DNA from: Limnoperna fortunei
Lineage: Eukaryota; Mollusca; Bivalvia; Mytilida; Modiolidae
NCBI GenBank assembly: GCA_944474755.1
Contig: OX104122.1
Span: forward strand, 26,315,956 to 26,379,955
DNA: 64,000 bases
Direction of reading: 5' to 3'
This document shows, in pieces, positions 29,110-39,463 of this stretch. The notes under the pieces were generated by a model. That model made no database searches. It had not been told where the DNA came from and was given only the letters and a program-made list of their open reading frames with translations. Within the stretch, counting starts at the first letter, position 1, and every line of letters starts with the position of its first letter. Position numbers and translations under genes: made by a program.

Positions 29110-30435
29110 ATACTAAAATTATTTATTTTCTAATCTGATGCTTGCTAAGGGTAAATTTGTTAGTAAACTAGTAACCATATGCAATAATTGTACTTGTTAA
29201 GATAATTGGGCCTTGAGATGATGGCACTTCTGTCAAAAATTCCTTAAACATGAGCAGTAATGGGAAATTGGCCAATTTTTGCAATTTCATACCGAAGCAA
29301 GATATAATTTTGTTTCTTTGTATGCCAGTTTGAACTTTAGTGGGGTTTTTTTTAGTAAGGAATGTTCATTTAACTATTAAGCTTAATGGAATAGTGAACG
29401 CATTTAATGAAATTCATAAAATTTTAGTCTCAGTTTAGAAACTTAATGTACACCTCCAAAGTATAGTACAACTGAATATCAATAAATTTAAATTTGAACT
29501 CAAAAACTTTCTCAGGATGTACTAGGTGCATAATTAGGACAATTTCATACTATTTTTCTTAATTGAAATGTATTTCAAGTGATAAAAGTCTTATCCCAAC
29601 AGTTTGAAGGTACTCAGTATCTCACTTTGTAAAAAGGGGGGGATGTGAAATTAACTAAAAAAGATGTAAAATTTATGATAAAATTATGTAAGTAGTGCCT
29701 TTCTATGTGTGAAATAAGTCCATTTGTGTTGGATGTATATTGCCAAGCTTGCTATTTACATCTGCAACTAAGAAATTGAAAAATTAAGGAATAATGCATT
29801 TCTTGATCACCAAGCTAATTTTTCATGATAACGCGCATGTGAGGTCTTTGTATGTTTTCATGCATTTCTTGAAAACCGCTGAAAGGAATTCAACAAAATT
29901 GTAGAATTTGTTTCGACTAACATAAATCTAACACCAGGAAAAATTTTATTTAATTTGTTGAACAAAAACATCTTCTTTAGGTGTAGGACCACCAAATACC
30001 GGGAACCAGTCCAGAGGTTGTACGTAAAAGTAGTACTAGTCAACAAACCGGTTCACTCTTGCATCATATAGAATTTGAACCGCACATGATACCAGAATAA
30101 ATTTGGTATTTTTGGAAAGCCGAATATTCTAGGAAACTTGAGGATAAAGTTTTATTGGTTTTAAATTAACATAAACATGTTGAGAGTCAATGAGGGACAA
30201 GCACTATTTTTGGACTGAATAGAAAGTGAAAGTAGATTTTTAGACCACATGGACTTCAGGTTGAGCGTTTTTTCTTATATGCAATGAAACATATGACAGA
30301 ATGTTTGGCCAGTGCATTTTTATAGGGGACAGAAGTGTCACTTAATTTGAAACAAAGGTAAATTTTCTAGGATAAGTCAAAATTATCAAATTTTAATATA
30401 GCCGAAGAGTAAAAAATCTATGGTGGTCCTACACC
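29110..30435. repeat. Satellite unit 19 (partial, array edge)
   Basis: Lacks the last third of the unit and carries several private differences ('caacaaaccgg', 'aaagccgaat', 'ttaaattaac', an 11 bp loss near 30294). Confidence 0.9.
29979..30435. mobile_element. Terminal copy of the 469 bp TIR element, forming the array border
   Basis: This copy has both TIRs but an 11 bp internal deletion (near 30294). It ends at 'tggtggtcctacacc', after which unrelated sequence ('aaaacaactgagaac') starts. It is the only copy not followed by 'gaagaggcc'. Confidence 0.75.
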
Positions 30436-32582
30436 AAAACAACTGAGAACAGTGTAAGTTTATTTGGTCATAATTTATGTTATTTGATCACACTTCAATC
30501 AATCATTCAGTCCTTAAGTAACTGCCGCGTGATAACGGCATTTTTTCTCTTTTCTTCACATGTCTTTTTCGTATGGAACACCATTATTGTCAAAATTATA
30601 CTAAGTGTTGACGTATTGTGGAGAGTGTTTTTTGCGTGAAAAATGAAAACTGCTTACCGCGTATGGTTCAGCTTATGCTCCTGTTGTAGAACAAGAATTC
30701 TACTTTTTGAAATCAATAATTATTTCCTCGAGATATTCAGCGTTTTGAAATATGACAGTTTTTAAATTTTGAAAGGGCGATTTTCCATGCAAAAATTTGA
30801 CCTTAATTAGAACGGAAGTGTACTTTAGGAACAATCGATTGTTGTCTACTCGAAATCCTTCGGGTGATGTCGTCTGCAGTTATGGCTTGAAAAGTCTCGC
30901 GGTTTGTCCGAATACCATTGAACGTCACGAAAGCAGACGAACATTTGTAAACATCGTAAGGTCCCTTTGAAACGAAAATGGCTGACTTATTATGTAAAAT
31001 TCCCGTAGCAAAAGTCAAGGACGATTTGTAACAACTTAACACCAGAGGCATATTATAAAACATGGACAGGTTATCGTATCTACATTTTTTCTACTGAATT
31101 TTCGTAATAAAAAGGTAAAATATAGAATAATGAAAAAATGCAAGCAAACAAATTTTTCGAAGTGGGGTTGGCATTTAGTTTAAGGTGTACAATTTGAAGT
31201 GTATGTTTAATATTTCCACATCATGGTTATATTTATGTGAAATTTTGGTATTTTATTTAGCAAATACCTGAAACCTTTGTAATTTTGTTATTTTAAGCTT
31301 TTCACCAAGTGTTAAATACATTCATTCCTCTAACCTGGTTTTGCCTGTTCAGGATAGCATAAGATATTAAAGAATAAAACTTTGTTTTTATCTTATGGAT
31401 ATTATTTATTTACTCATATGTTTCATAGATAAACTCCTACACAATTGCAATTTTTCGAACAGCATAATTTTTGACATATTGTATACTACGTCACCAGTTT
31501 CTCGATAATGTATGCGTAATTAGCTATGTAGAGGGATTTTGACAATAAAATATCATAAAATGTAATTTAAAATGTTATTCATATAAAATTTGTTTAAATT
31601 GGAGCATTGGTTTAAAAGATAAGACCCGTCTATTGTACTATAAGTTGAAGAAATTTTTGGGATTATGGAAAGTTATCAAAAAATATGGTACTCTGCATTT
31701 GGGAGAATTTTAAATATCTAAACGCATGAACCTGTTTATTTTTTCATTCCTGAGGAGCAAAGTGGTGTCCTAAAGGAAAATTGCAGACAAACAGAAGACA
31801 TGTTCGAATCTGCGTTTTATGACAAAATGAATTTTTGCATGACTATGGAGAATAGGTTACTATCGAGATCAGGTTAAGGCACTATACATGTCAACTGCAG
31901 TAATAAAAAAAAGGCATACAACATACACCTGTGTTTTCTGGTTAGCAGTGTGCATTCAAGAGGCAGCACAATGCATTTTATTTTCAATGAACTGCATCAA
32001 GGGACAGGAAATTTTCTTGACAAAATATTGTCAACATCAGGTACCCTACATTTGTACGAACCCAATATTCATACTAAATGTTCTGTATAGTACAATGTAA
32101 TAAAGATCCTTTTGAATGAATGAATGAATGAATGAATTGATGATCTATACAAAATTATTTCCTCTTTCAGAAATGCTGTTTGCCAGTCAGTTCTTTTAGT
32201 ACCATATGGTGTATAGCAATTTCATTCCTGTTTGCCAAATATTTATGTTTCACACAAGGCATAAATTTAAAAACTAGGGAATCCCTAATGAGAATTAGCT
32301 CATGGATTGATTACTTTTCATTAAATTATTATTTCTTACATATTGCCCAGTGTAAAATTATTGAAAGACAATCATCAATAAAAGTTGTCAACTGACAACA
32401 TCTGTATGCAAAGTCTTAAATGGGCACATTAATATATTGGTTTTTACAATCTTTAAAATTTAAATCAAATGCTAAGCGGAACACTTTTCAGTAAAGCAAT
32501 GAAAAAATCAAACATGTTTACATGTAAGCAGAGATCATGTTAAAATCTGGAGTTTGTTTAATTTTCTGTCTTTCATTTTTAG
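30436..32582. other. Unique AT-rich sequence between the satellite and the HECT gene
   Basis: I see no supportable coding exon. A stretch at about 30830-30990 is denser in CpG than its surroundings and could be a promoter or non-coding first exon of the downstream gene, whose first visible exon follows a splice acceptor. An 86-codon minus-strand frame lies over it without recognisable motifs. Confidence 0.5.
32114..32137. repeat. (GAAT)6 microsatellite
   Basis: Six perfect GAAT repeats. Confidence 0.9.
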
Positions 32583-32584
32583 CC

Positions 32585-32662
32585 ATGGATTCAGATTTGG
32601 AAGACTTCTTAAAGGCAAGAGATGTTGATGAAGAGACAATACAAAAAATAAAAGCTGAGAAG
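32585..32662 (+). CDS. HECT gene coding exon 1 (SAM-like start)
   Basis: Twenty-six codons from ATG in a good context (agccATGG), followed by donor gtactt. It sits behind a polypyrimidine-AG acceptor, so an upstream non-coding exon is implied. Confidence 0.75.
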
Positions 32663-32918
32663 GTACTTATACTAGTATATGTAATTGTTTGGAAGAAACA
32701 TTAGTAATATGGCTGTCAATGAAAATAAGCCTTTAACTATACTGCATTTAAATCTTTTTTTACAACTGCCAAAATTTTGTTATGTTAAATGCCTGCTGTT
32801 AACTTAAATATTTTAGTAGGGTACACAAAATCATACATATTAACTAATGATCTAGATTTCTTTATATACAATATGATAATTATATAGGAACTTCCAGTTC
32901 TTTGTGATATAATCATTA

Positions 32919-32951
32919 ACTAAACTCAATATATGATATATTGAGTTTAGT
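32919..32951. repeat. 33 bp near-perfect palindrome in the HECT gene intron
   Basis: ACTAAACTCAATATAT (32919-32934) and its exact reverse complement (32936-32951) flank a single central base. Confidence 0.85.
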
Positions 32952-33693
32952 CCCGCATGTTTATTTGTACAATGAAATTCTATGTCCATTTTTCGGTATA
33001 CGTAGATACTATAACGTAATCGTCAATCATCTACATTCATGTGAAGGATAGAAAACATATTTTGCAAAGTCTAACTTCTTTACCAAGAACTATTGGCGTA
33101 AATTGGTAAATTAACAATTATTGAAAATTCTGATTTTGAATTTATTAGTACAAGATCAAAGAAAACTTGTGTCAAATTAAAGAATTTCTTTTTTCCAGAA
33201 TATAAGTCCTTTCATGCATGTGAATTTTAAAAGTAAATGGTCAAGAATTATGATTGTAATAAGGCCGGTAGTGAATCACCACGGTATATTCTCCTCACAA
33301 ACCACTCAATGAATTTTCATGAAATATCTCCCTATATCCGCAACTCCTTTTTAACAACTCAATGGGTTTTCAATCATAAAACTTTCACACAATCTTTGTA
33401 ACATACTAGTATGTGCAACTTCTTTTTAAAATTTTACCTGATTGATTTGTGGAGTGGGGTTATTTATTTGGGAGTTGCAGCTCACAGTTTTTCTAATTTT
33501 TTTCGTTGTCTTTCAAAACTTAAAAGCTACATGTACATGTATCAGACATATGCCACTTAATGAATCTTGAAATGCAAATAGTAGATCTCAGCTGCATTCC
33601 AATTATTTCATATTGATGTTAATTTTTTCTGGGTAAACCTTAACATTCAGTTTTCAGATGTTTTAGAAAAGTATACCCAGTATGATAAGAATT

Positions 33694-34124
33694 ATGTCTC
33701 TCCCCCACTTTGTGGGAAGACATATTTTGTTTTTGTCCTGTCAACTAGTATCTGTCTGACCGACCTTCTTTCCATTACAAAGTTATTCTGCTCAAATCCT
33801 CTAAAACTACTCAACCAAATTTTACTAAACTTGTTATGTAACATGTAGTTGTGCATGTTACCAGGAAATTCTGATGCTCAAAATGTTGTGGGAGTTTTGG
33901 CCCTTTCAACTTAGAATTTTCCAAAAATTTCTCATACTACATGGTTTCTGGTCTACTCCTCTGAAACTACTGAACCAAATTTAAAGAAATTAGGTATGTG
34001 CAAGTACACCATATTTAGTTGTGCATATTATCAGGAAATTTTTATCCTCAAAATTTTGTGAGAGTTATGGGACTTTGAATTTAGATTTTTGCTGAACAAT
34101 CCACAAGGGGAAAGGGGGAGACAT
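33694..34124. mobile_element. Dispersed bivalve repeat with inverted ends, in the HECT gene intron
   Basis: Begins 'atgtctctcccccactttgtgg' and ends 'ccacaaggggaaagggggagacat'; the ends are imperfect inverted repeats of each other. The inner part ('gaagacatattttgtttttgtcctgtc') resembles a repeat I recall as widespread in bivalves. A second partial copy is at 37022. Confidence 0.6.
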
Positions 34125-34481
34125 CGTTTTTTATGTGAAACCAAACTTTGATTTAGAAATGGATCTGTTAATGGGTTCTAAAATGGTGCCGAGGTGAGAA
34201 ACACACTTTATTTTCAACACTTGTTAAGCTATAACAGCAACCTTACCCTGACAGCGCTTTGTGATTTGATTAGAAACTATTTTCAAGTAGGCAAATAGTG
34301 AATCAATTTTTTCTGGAATTATACATGTATTAACTATTAAGATCTCTATAAATATAGTGATCAAGGCATTTCATGTCTTATAGACATAGATTCTAGTTGT
34401 TAAATTAATTTATTGATTACAAATATTTTGTTGTTTGAACATCCTACACAGCTTTCACTCTATGCTTTTTAATATTTTTAG

Positions 34482-36369
34482 ATAGATTCCGATACTGTTC
34501 TCAGTATGCCAGAAGAAGTTTTGGTCAGGTATCTTCCATTGTATGGAGACAGAATGGCAGTTATTTCATTTCTAAGAGATAAAAAAGACAAATGCTCATC
34601 GTCTAAAAAAGAAAAAACAAAATCCACATTAATGAATAAATTAAGGGCAACAGTCAGTTCATTCAAGGGTGCATCAAGCAGTGATGATAATGAAGATACA
34701 AATTCATTTGGATCAACACTGAGAAAAAAATTAAAAGGAAATAAAAATGCTGAAAAGACAAAGCGAAAAATTGAGTTGAGTTGCTTTCACCTTGAAGGGA
34801 GCGTGTATAAACAAGTTCGGGGAAATAAAGGTGGTGGTCCGAAGTCATTTGAAATGGATAAATCAAAGAAGATGGGCCACATTTTACAATTAGCTAAAAA
34901 TTTGTACTTTCCTAATGGACAGAACAAACTGCGAGGAAATGTAAATGATTACTCAATAACGTTAACTGATACTTATTTCCAAAATATCGACTTGGAATCA
35001 ACCATTGAGTCATATTATGACAGATTGAAGATGAGACAGCTTAAATTTAATTTCTGTACCAACCTCATAGAAAGTAAAGACAGTGTTGAAGAGGAAGAAC
35101 TACCAGCATTGAAGACAAAAACAGAAGAAAACAGCAAAGAGGGTGTTGAAAAAATACCAAAAAAAACACTCACAAACATAGAATGTAAAGAATCAGCAGT
35201 AGACCAGTATGTGGCTGAAAAAAAACCAGATTACTTGCATCAAGTAAAAAGTATTGATTTTTTCGACTTGCCAGACTTGGATATTCAAGATGATGAGGAT
35301 ATTGTGTTTCATCCTTACAACTTTGAAAGTGTAAGCAATGTAAGTCTAGATTCTACACTGCCATTACATGTAGAAGTAATTCAAAACACTGTACTAATCC
35401 GTATGCATAGGGCTACTGCAATGATAGATATGATAAAATACTTTAAAGATCCGGATATTTTGAATTGCATCATAGAAGCTAAGATGATACTAGATAATGG
35501 TACAGAGGAAACAGGAGAAGGGGATGGTGTTTTACGTGATTGTATTTCACAGTTCTGGGATGACTTTTATGAGCAGTGCACTGAAGGGCGTATATTTAAA
35601 GTACCTGTTTTGCGTCATGACTTCCAGATTGAAGAGTGGAAAGCGGTAGCCAGAATAATTAGAAAGGGATTTGAAGTAACTGGTTATTGGCCAATTTCAA
35701 TTTTACCTGCAGTTTTTGAAGAATGTCTCCACCAAAAGATTGAATCTAGTCTGATAGACTTATTCACAGACTATTTGCCAGATATCGAGAGTAGCACTGT
35801 TACGACAGCTATCAATAACTTTACTGATGTTGATAAAGATGACCTGCTTGAATTCTTTGATAGTCATGCCTGCAGAAATCTCGTCACTGCGAACAACATC
35901 CTACCAGTTGTTGGGGAGTTAGCTCATAAAGAGCTTATCCAGCAACCTAGATATATTATTGAATGTTTCAGATCAGAACTTTTGCCATTAATCCATTACA
36001 CCTGAAAAGTTGAAAGAACTGTATAAGGACTTGAGACCCAATGCAAAAAATGTTCTGGCATCTCTAAATTTTCCATCTAACATGTCACAGGCAGAAAGAG
36101 ACTGTATGGGCTATCTGAAAAGATATATCAAAGACACTGATGAGGTAAAACTTAGAGCCTTTCTGAGATTCTGTACTGGTTCAGATGTCTTGCTTGGATT
36201 GAAAATAACAGTTGAATTCTTTGAATCAGAAGGCTTTACAAGAGCACCTATGTCACACACATGTGGGAAAGTTCTGAAAATTCCGTCTTCATATGATACC
36301 TATCCTACCTTTAGGTCAGAATTCAACTACCTATTAGGTAGCAACATTTGGGTAAATTTCACTAAATAA
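34482..36369 (+). CDS. HECT gene coding exon 2 (SAM-like rest, middle domain, HECT)
   Basis: Preceded by 'tatttttag'. Eight codons precede the first internal ATG at 34506 and are in phase with exon 1. The frame runs to 36005 and then continues one frame over to TAA at 36367-36369. Lysine- and serine-rich segments separate the N-terminal and HECT parts. Confidence 0.8.
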
Positions 36370-37021
36370 CAGCCTGTATTTTAGTTTCAAAGTTATTCAG
36401 TTAAGTTAAGAGAAAAAGAATCTCAGTTCAAAAAATATATTTGTATTAATGTACGAGTTCAAATACTACAATGTAGTAAAGGTATTTTGTATTGGTTTAA
36501 TTACACTTTAAGACAAAGTATTGTTTATTAAATACAACTTAAAAGTTGTTTAGTTCTGTTGTCGAAATTGTCATTAATGAGATTATGTTTAACTATGTAT
36601 TTAACATGTTAAAATTTTTAGCTCAGTGAAGAGATTTTATTTCAGCTTTTAATTTCATTATGACAAAAAATCTGCATGCACTGCATAATGTACAAATTAT
36701 TTAGTTTTTTTTAATATTCCAATAAGAGATCTTATGTTGAAAACTATAGCAGAAGCTTCATTTTGACTGTTTTTTGTTTTTAGGTTTAATGGAAAAGTTC
36801 ACTCAGAATATCTAAATATCATGGATGTACACCAGGAATTCATGTCGACTACATGTACATGTGTGTACACAATTGACACAAACATGATTGCTTACACAAT
36901 TTTAATTTGTATTAATTAATGTAGATGGTGAAATAAACTGGTGTTTATAATGTTCTTTGTATTATATATGATATATATATTATATCACCGTCTTCAAAAA
37001 GGGTTCAAGAGAATAGAGATA
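36370..37021. other. 3' untranslated and intergenic sequence of the HECT gene
   Basis: AT-rich, with a polyadenylation signal AATAAA at 36932-36937 and a short TA-rich run at 36961-36985. No coding signal seen. Confidence 0.5.
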
Positions 37022-37185
37022 ATTATGTCTCCCTCCACTTTGTTGAGAAGACATATTGTTTTTTTTTAGAAGTCTGTCTGTCTGTCACAAATGTTCTCCA
37101 TCCAACTCCTCAGAAACTGCTCATAAGATTTTCACAAAACCCAATTTATATGTAGGATAGCTAAACAATGTATCTTTTAAGGACA
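37022..37185. mobile_element. Partial copy of the 'atgtctccc' dispersed repeat
   Basis: Starts 'attatgtctccctccactttgttgagaagacatattg', matching the left end of the element at 33694, then a (gtct)n stretch and 'ctcctcagaaactgctca'. The right end is not recognisable. Confidence 0.55.
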
Positions 37186-37857
37186 TTGTTTACGCTAAAC
37201 TATTAACCAATGGTGCTTCAGAGATTTAAATGTCTGTCGTCACTTCACACGTGCTTTTTGAAAAATGATTAAACAAAAATTGACTCCCTGAACAAATGTT
37301 TAAAATGAGCCGTAAAAATATGTGTTGTTCTATTTGCATCAATATCAGAACGAAAATAAAGATATAGAACATATCATTTTCCCCCAAACAGCTTTATAAA
37401 GTAGGGAGATTTTGGTACAATATTTACCTTTCAATTGTTCACTGACCAATGCATTGAATGAAATAGAAGTCAATATGTTGAACGTAACATCACTACACAA
37501 AATACTGATTACAATCTCGATTTAACTAAAGAAGATATCGAAATTTCAGCACACATACTAGTGCGATCCTGACGTAAACCAATGAATTGGTAAAAATATT
37601 GATTTAGTAAACCACCCACTCAAGTAACAGACAGTCATTTACTACGAAGACTTCCTCCACTCCACTTATTAATCTCATAAAAGGAGAGTTGGACTTGGGG
37701 TCGGTGTCACTTTGGGGGATGGAGAACGGAGTCGACAATTTTAAAGACAACTAGTTCTTGTCTCTCCTTATTAGAAACTTGTACTTGGAGCGCCCCCAAA
37801 CAGAGACGTTGGGTTTCTCCTTGCTACTTGACTGTAGTTTTGAAAGCTTTACAGCTT

Positions 37858-38235
37858 TCTCCTTTTGAACCATTGCCCTCTACCAGTTTCCAACATTTAT
37901 CTGATTGATGTTGTTTTCTTCTGGCCTTAGCTTCTGGTCGGAGAAGAAGTGAGATTCATGCCTTGTCTATTTCTGAATCTTGTATGCAGGTTACAGCCGA
38001 CAAGACTTCAGTTACAGATCCTTCATTCCTAGCCAAGAATCAATTGGCAGATAAAAGCTCTTGCACTATCCTTATCCTTAACCTATCCTTATGGCTTACA
38101 AATCCGCTTCTCCTCATACTTTATCAAGGCACACGAAGTAAGAGCTTTATCCTCCTCCTGGAATATTTTAAATTCCTCTTCTTTATCAGAGGTTTTGTCA
38201 GCTGGTTATCGGAGGTCAGACAGTACCTTCTATAA
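37858..38235 (+). pseudogene. Fragment of a DIRS-like tyrosine recombinase
   Basis: One frame reads SPFEPLPSTSFQHLSD, an in-frame TGA, then CCFLLALASGRRRSEIHALS and on to FLAKNQLADK. The 'GRRRSEIHAL' stretch resembles the first-arginine box of tyrosine recombinases of DIRS-type retrotransposons. The rest is degraded and the later catalytic boxes are not seen. The first 72 bases are separated from the rest by the stop. It is a decayed element, and the family call is from memory of the motif. Confidence 0.5.
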
Positions 38236-38418
38236 CCACTACTTGCGCTCTATGCCCCATCACATCACTGTGACAACCTCTTTGCTTTGAGACATCTCGT
38301 TACTACTCAACATGTGGTGGTTCCCTAATTTTGAGGGTGTTCCGCATTACGTTAAATTAAGTTTATACCAAAACCTATAATGGGAACGTATTTATTGTAA
38401 TAAAAACTCCATTTTGGG

Positions 38419-38680
38419 AATTAAAATTTAGTTTTGTAAAATAAATACTTACCATCAAAAGTTAAAGGTCCCTACCACCTCCCCTTCATCCCCACCTGGG
38501 AACTATCTGTTTGGTTCACAGGAAAATGATGGAGAGTAGGGTAGCACATGTGCCAGGTGGGAATGGGAATTGTCTCATAAGGTATTTTATTTGTAGTAAA
38601 TCCGACTCACAAGCTGCGAATTGGGAAAATATCAAAATTCATCATGGTAAGTATTATTTTGACAAAACCAAATTTTAATT
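38419..38680. repeat. Imperfect inverted repeat pair (37 bp arms) downstream of the recombinase fragment
   Basis: Arm 38419-38455 ('aattaaaatttagttttgt...acttaccat') and arm 38644-38680 ('atggtaagtatt...ccaaattttaatt') are near reverse complements, 188 bp apart. They may be terminal repeats of the element whose recombinase remnant lies upstream. Confidence 0.7.
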
Positions 38681-38700
38681 CTAAAAATTTAGTTTTTCCT

Positions 38701-38820
38701 ACCAAGGGAAGTGGGTTTTCTTCGGGTCATCCGGCTTTCTCCCCCAATAAAAACTGGATGCCATGATATAGCTGAAAAATTGTTGAAAGTGGCGTTAAAC
38801 AACACTCAAACAAACAAACA
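38701..38820 (+). mobile_element. Molluscan dispersed (SINE-type) repeat tail
   Basis: Contains 'ccatgatatagctgaaaaat' and 'gtggcgttaaacaacactca' followed by (caaa)n. From memory this is a very common molluscan interspersed repeat end. No A/B box was sought successfully. Confidence 0.65.
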
Positions 38821-39148
38821 TCAGTCTTTCTTCTAGTTACGTTTCTTTAATAAATTAAAACATTTTTGTACAAACCCTATGGGGTGACCTCGAGTATAAA
38901 TAAATATACAAAAAATTATTTATATACCACATGATCCACTGGGAACCAGTTGAGATACGAGAAAATGTCTTTAGTGTTCTGGCATTTAAAGATATAGAAC
39001 GATACGCCTCCGATATATTTCTGGCTACTGCTATTTATGTATATATAGCAACCATGGATATCTTTACCAACTCAATGCCAGAACAACAAAAATACATTTT
39101 TTCATATTGTACCTTCTTTCAAGTGATGTTCGAACACTGAATGAAAGA

Positions 39149-39463
39149 TTACATGTTTTGTTTGATAGCGTCTCTCATTTCAACGTAAAGTGAAGCTCTT
39201 TCATACGGATCGTTTGTTGTTTTCCAATCATTTTCCTCCATAATAATGTCAGCTAGGTCCATTATGTCTTTGTTGCAATCAGATTCGTTAAGGTCACACT
39301 CTTGTGCACAGGCATCAAGTTCATTAATGTCTATGGGGAGTGAATAATCCTCTGTATCATACAAAAAAGGAGCATGATATAATACCATTGGACGACCATT
39401 TGCATCACTGTGTTCAGACCTTCTAATCCTATGAGCATTCCAAGTTTTAACGACGTCTTTGAG
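39149..39463 (-). CDS. Integrase gene exon 2 (C-terminal tail)
   Basis: Phase-0 joining requires acceptor '...caagcagag|CTC'. The exon then reads LKDVVKTWNAHRIRRS, typical of the region after the integrase core, to TAA at 39151-39149. Confidence 0.75.
   Translation of the reverse strand, partial: LKDVVKTWNAHRIRRSEHSDANGRPMVLYHAPFLYDTEDYSLPIDINELDACAQECDLNESDCNKDIMDLADIIMEENDWKTTNDPYERASLYVEMRDAIKQNM

Larger units (their letters stand above)
1..30435. repeat. Tandem array of ~1.71 kb satellite unit (19 units in view)
   Basis: The sequence repeats with a period of 1711-1718 bp in full units. Using the motif 'atactaaaattattt' as an arbitrary start, units begin at 1, 1700, 3412, 4652, 5896, 7610, 9321, 11035, 12748, 14459, 16012, 17730, 19443, 20996, 22714, 24432, 26144, 27393 and 29110. 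Three units (~1240-1249 bp) lack an embedded 469 bp element and two (1553 bp) share a 160 bp deletion. Units are nearly identical. The last unit (29110-30435) is truncated and the most diverged, as expected at an array edge. The left edge lies outside the window. There is no credible coding capacity: the same short minus-strand frame recurs only because the unit recurs. Confidence 0.97.
32585..36369 (+). pseudogene. SAM-like / HECT (G2E3-like) protein gene, two coding exons, frameshifted before the HECT C-lobe
   Basis: Exon 1 (32585-32662) starts at ATG right after an acceptor at 32581-32582 and ends at gtactt in phase 0. Exon 2 (34482-36369) joins in frame. Residues ~1-55 match the SAM-like start of a protein family common in fish, cnidarians and molluscs ('FLKARDVDEETIQKIKAEK...'). 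A middle region follows with 'KGGGPKSFEMDKS...LYFPNG', another signature of that family. The HECT N-lobe begins near residue 320 and has 'GEGDGVLRD' at ~371-379. Frame 0 stops at 36003-36005. The C-lobe continues in the +1 frame from about 35995 and contains 'SHTCGKVLKIPSSY', keeping the presumed catalytic Cys. By family, HECT proteins are E3 ubiquitin ligases that carry ubiquitin on that Cys. The frameshift could be a real lesion or an assembly error. AATAAA lies at 36932-36937. Confidence 0.8.

Noticed and set aside
751..30046. Recurring 61-75 codon minus-strand frame in every satellite unit (MTSTTFTYNLWTGS...)
   Set aside because: It crosses the boundary between unit and TIR element, changes its end when the element is absent, and is kept only because the repeat is kept.
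30803..31063. 86-codon minus-strand frame over the CpG-dense patch
   Set aside because: No recognisable motif and no splice context; kept only as unexplained sequence.
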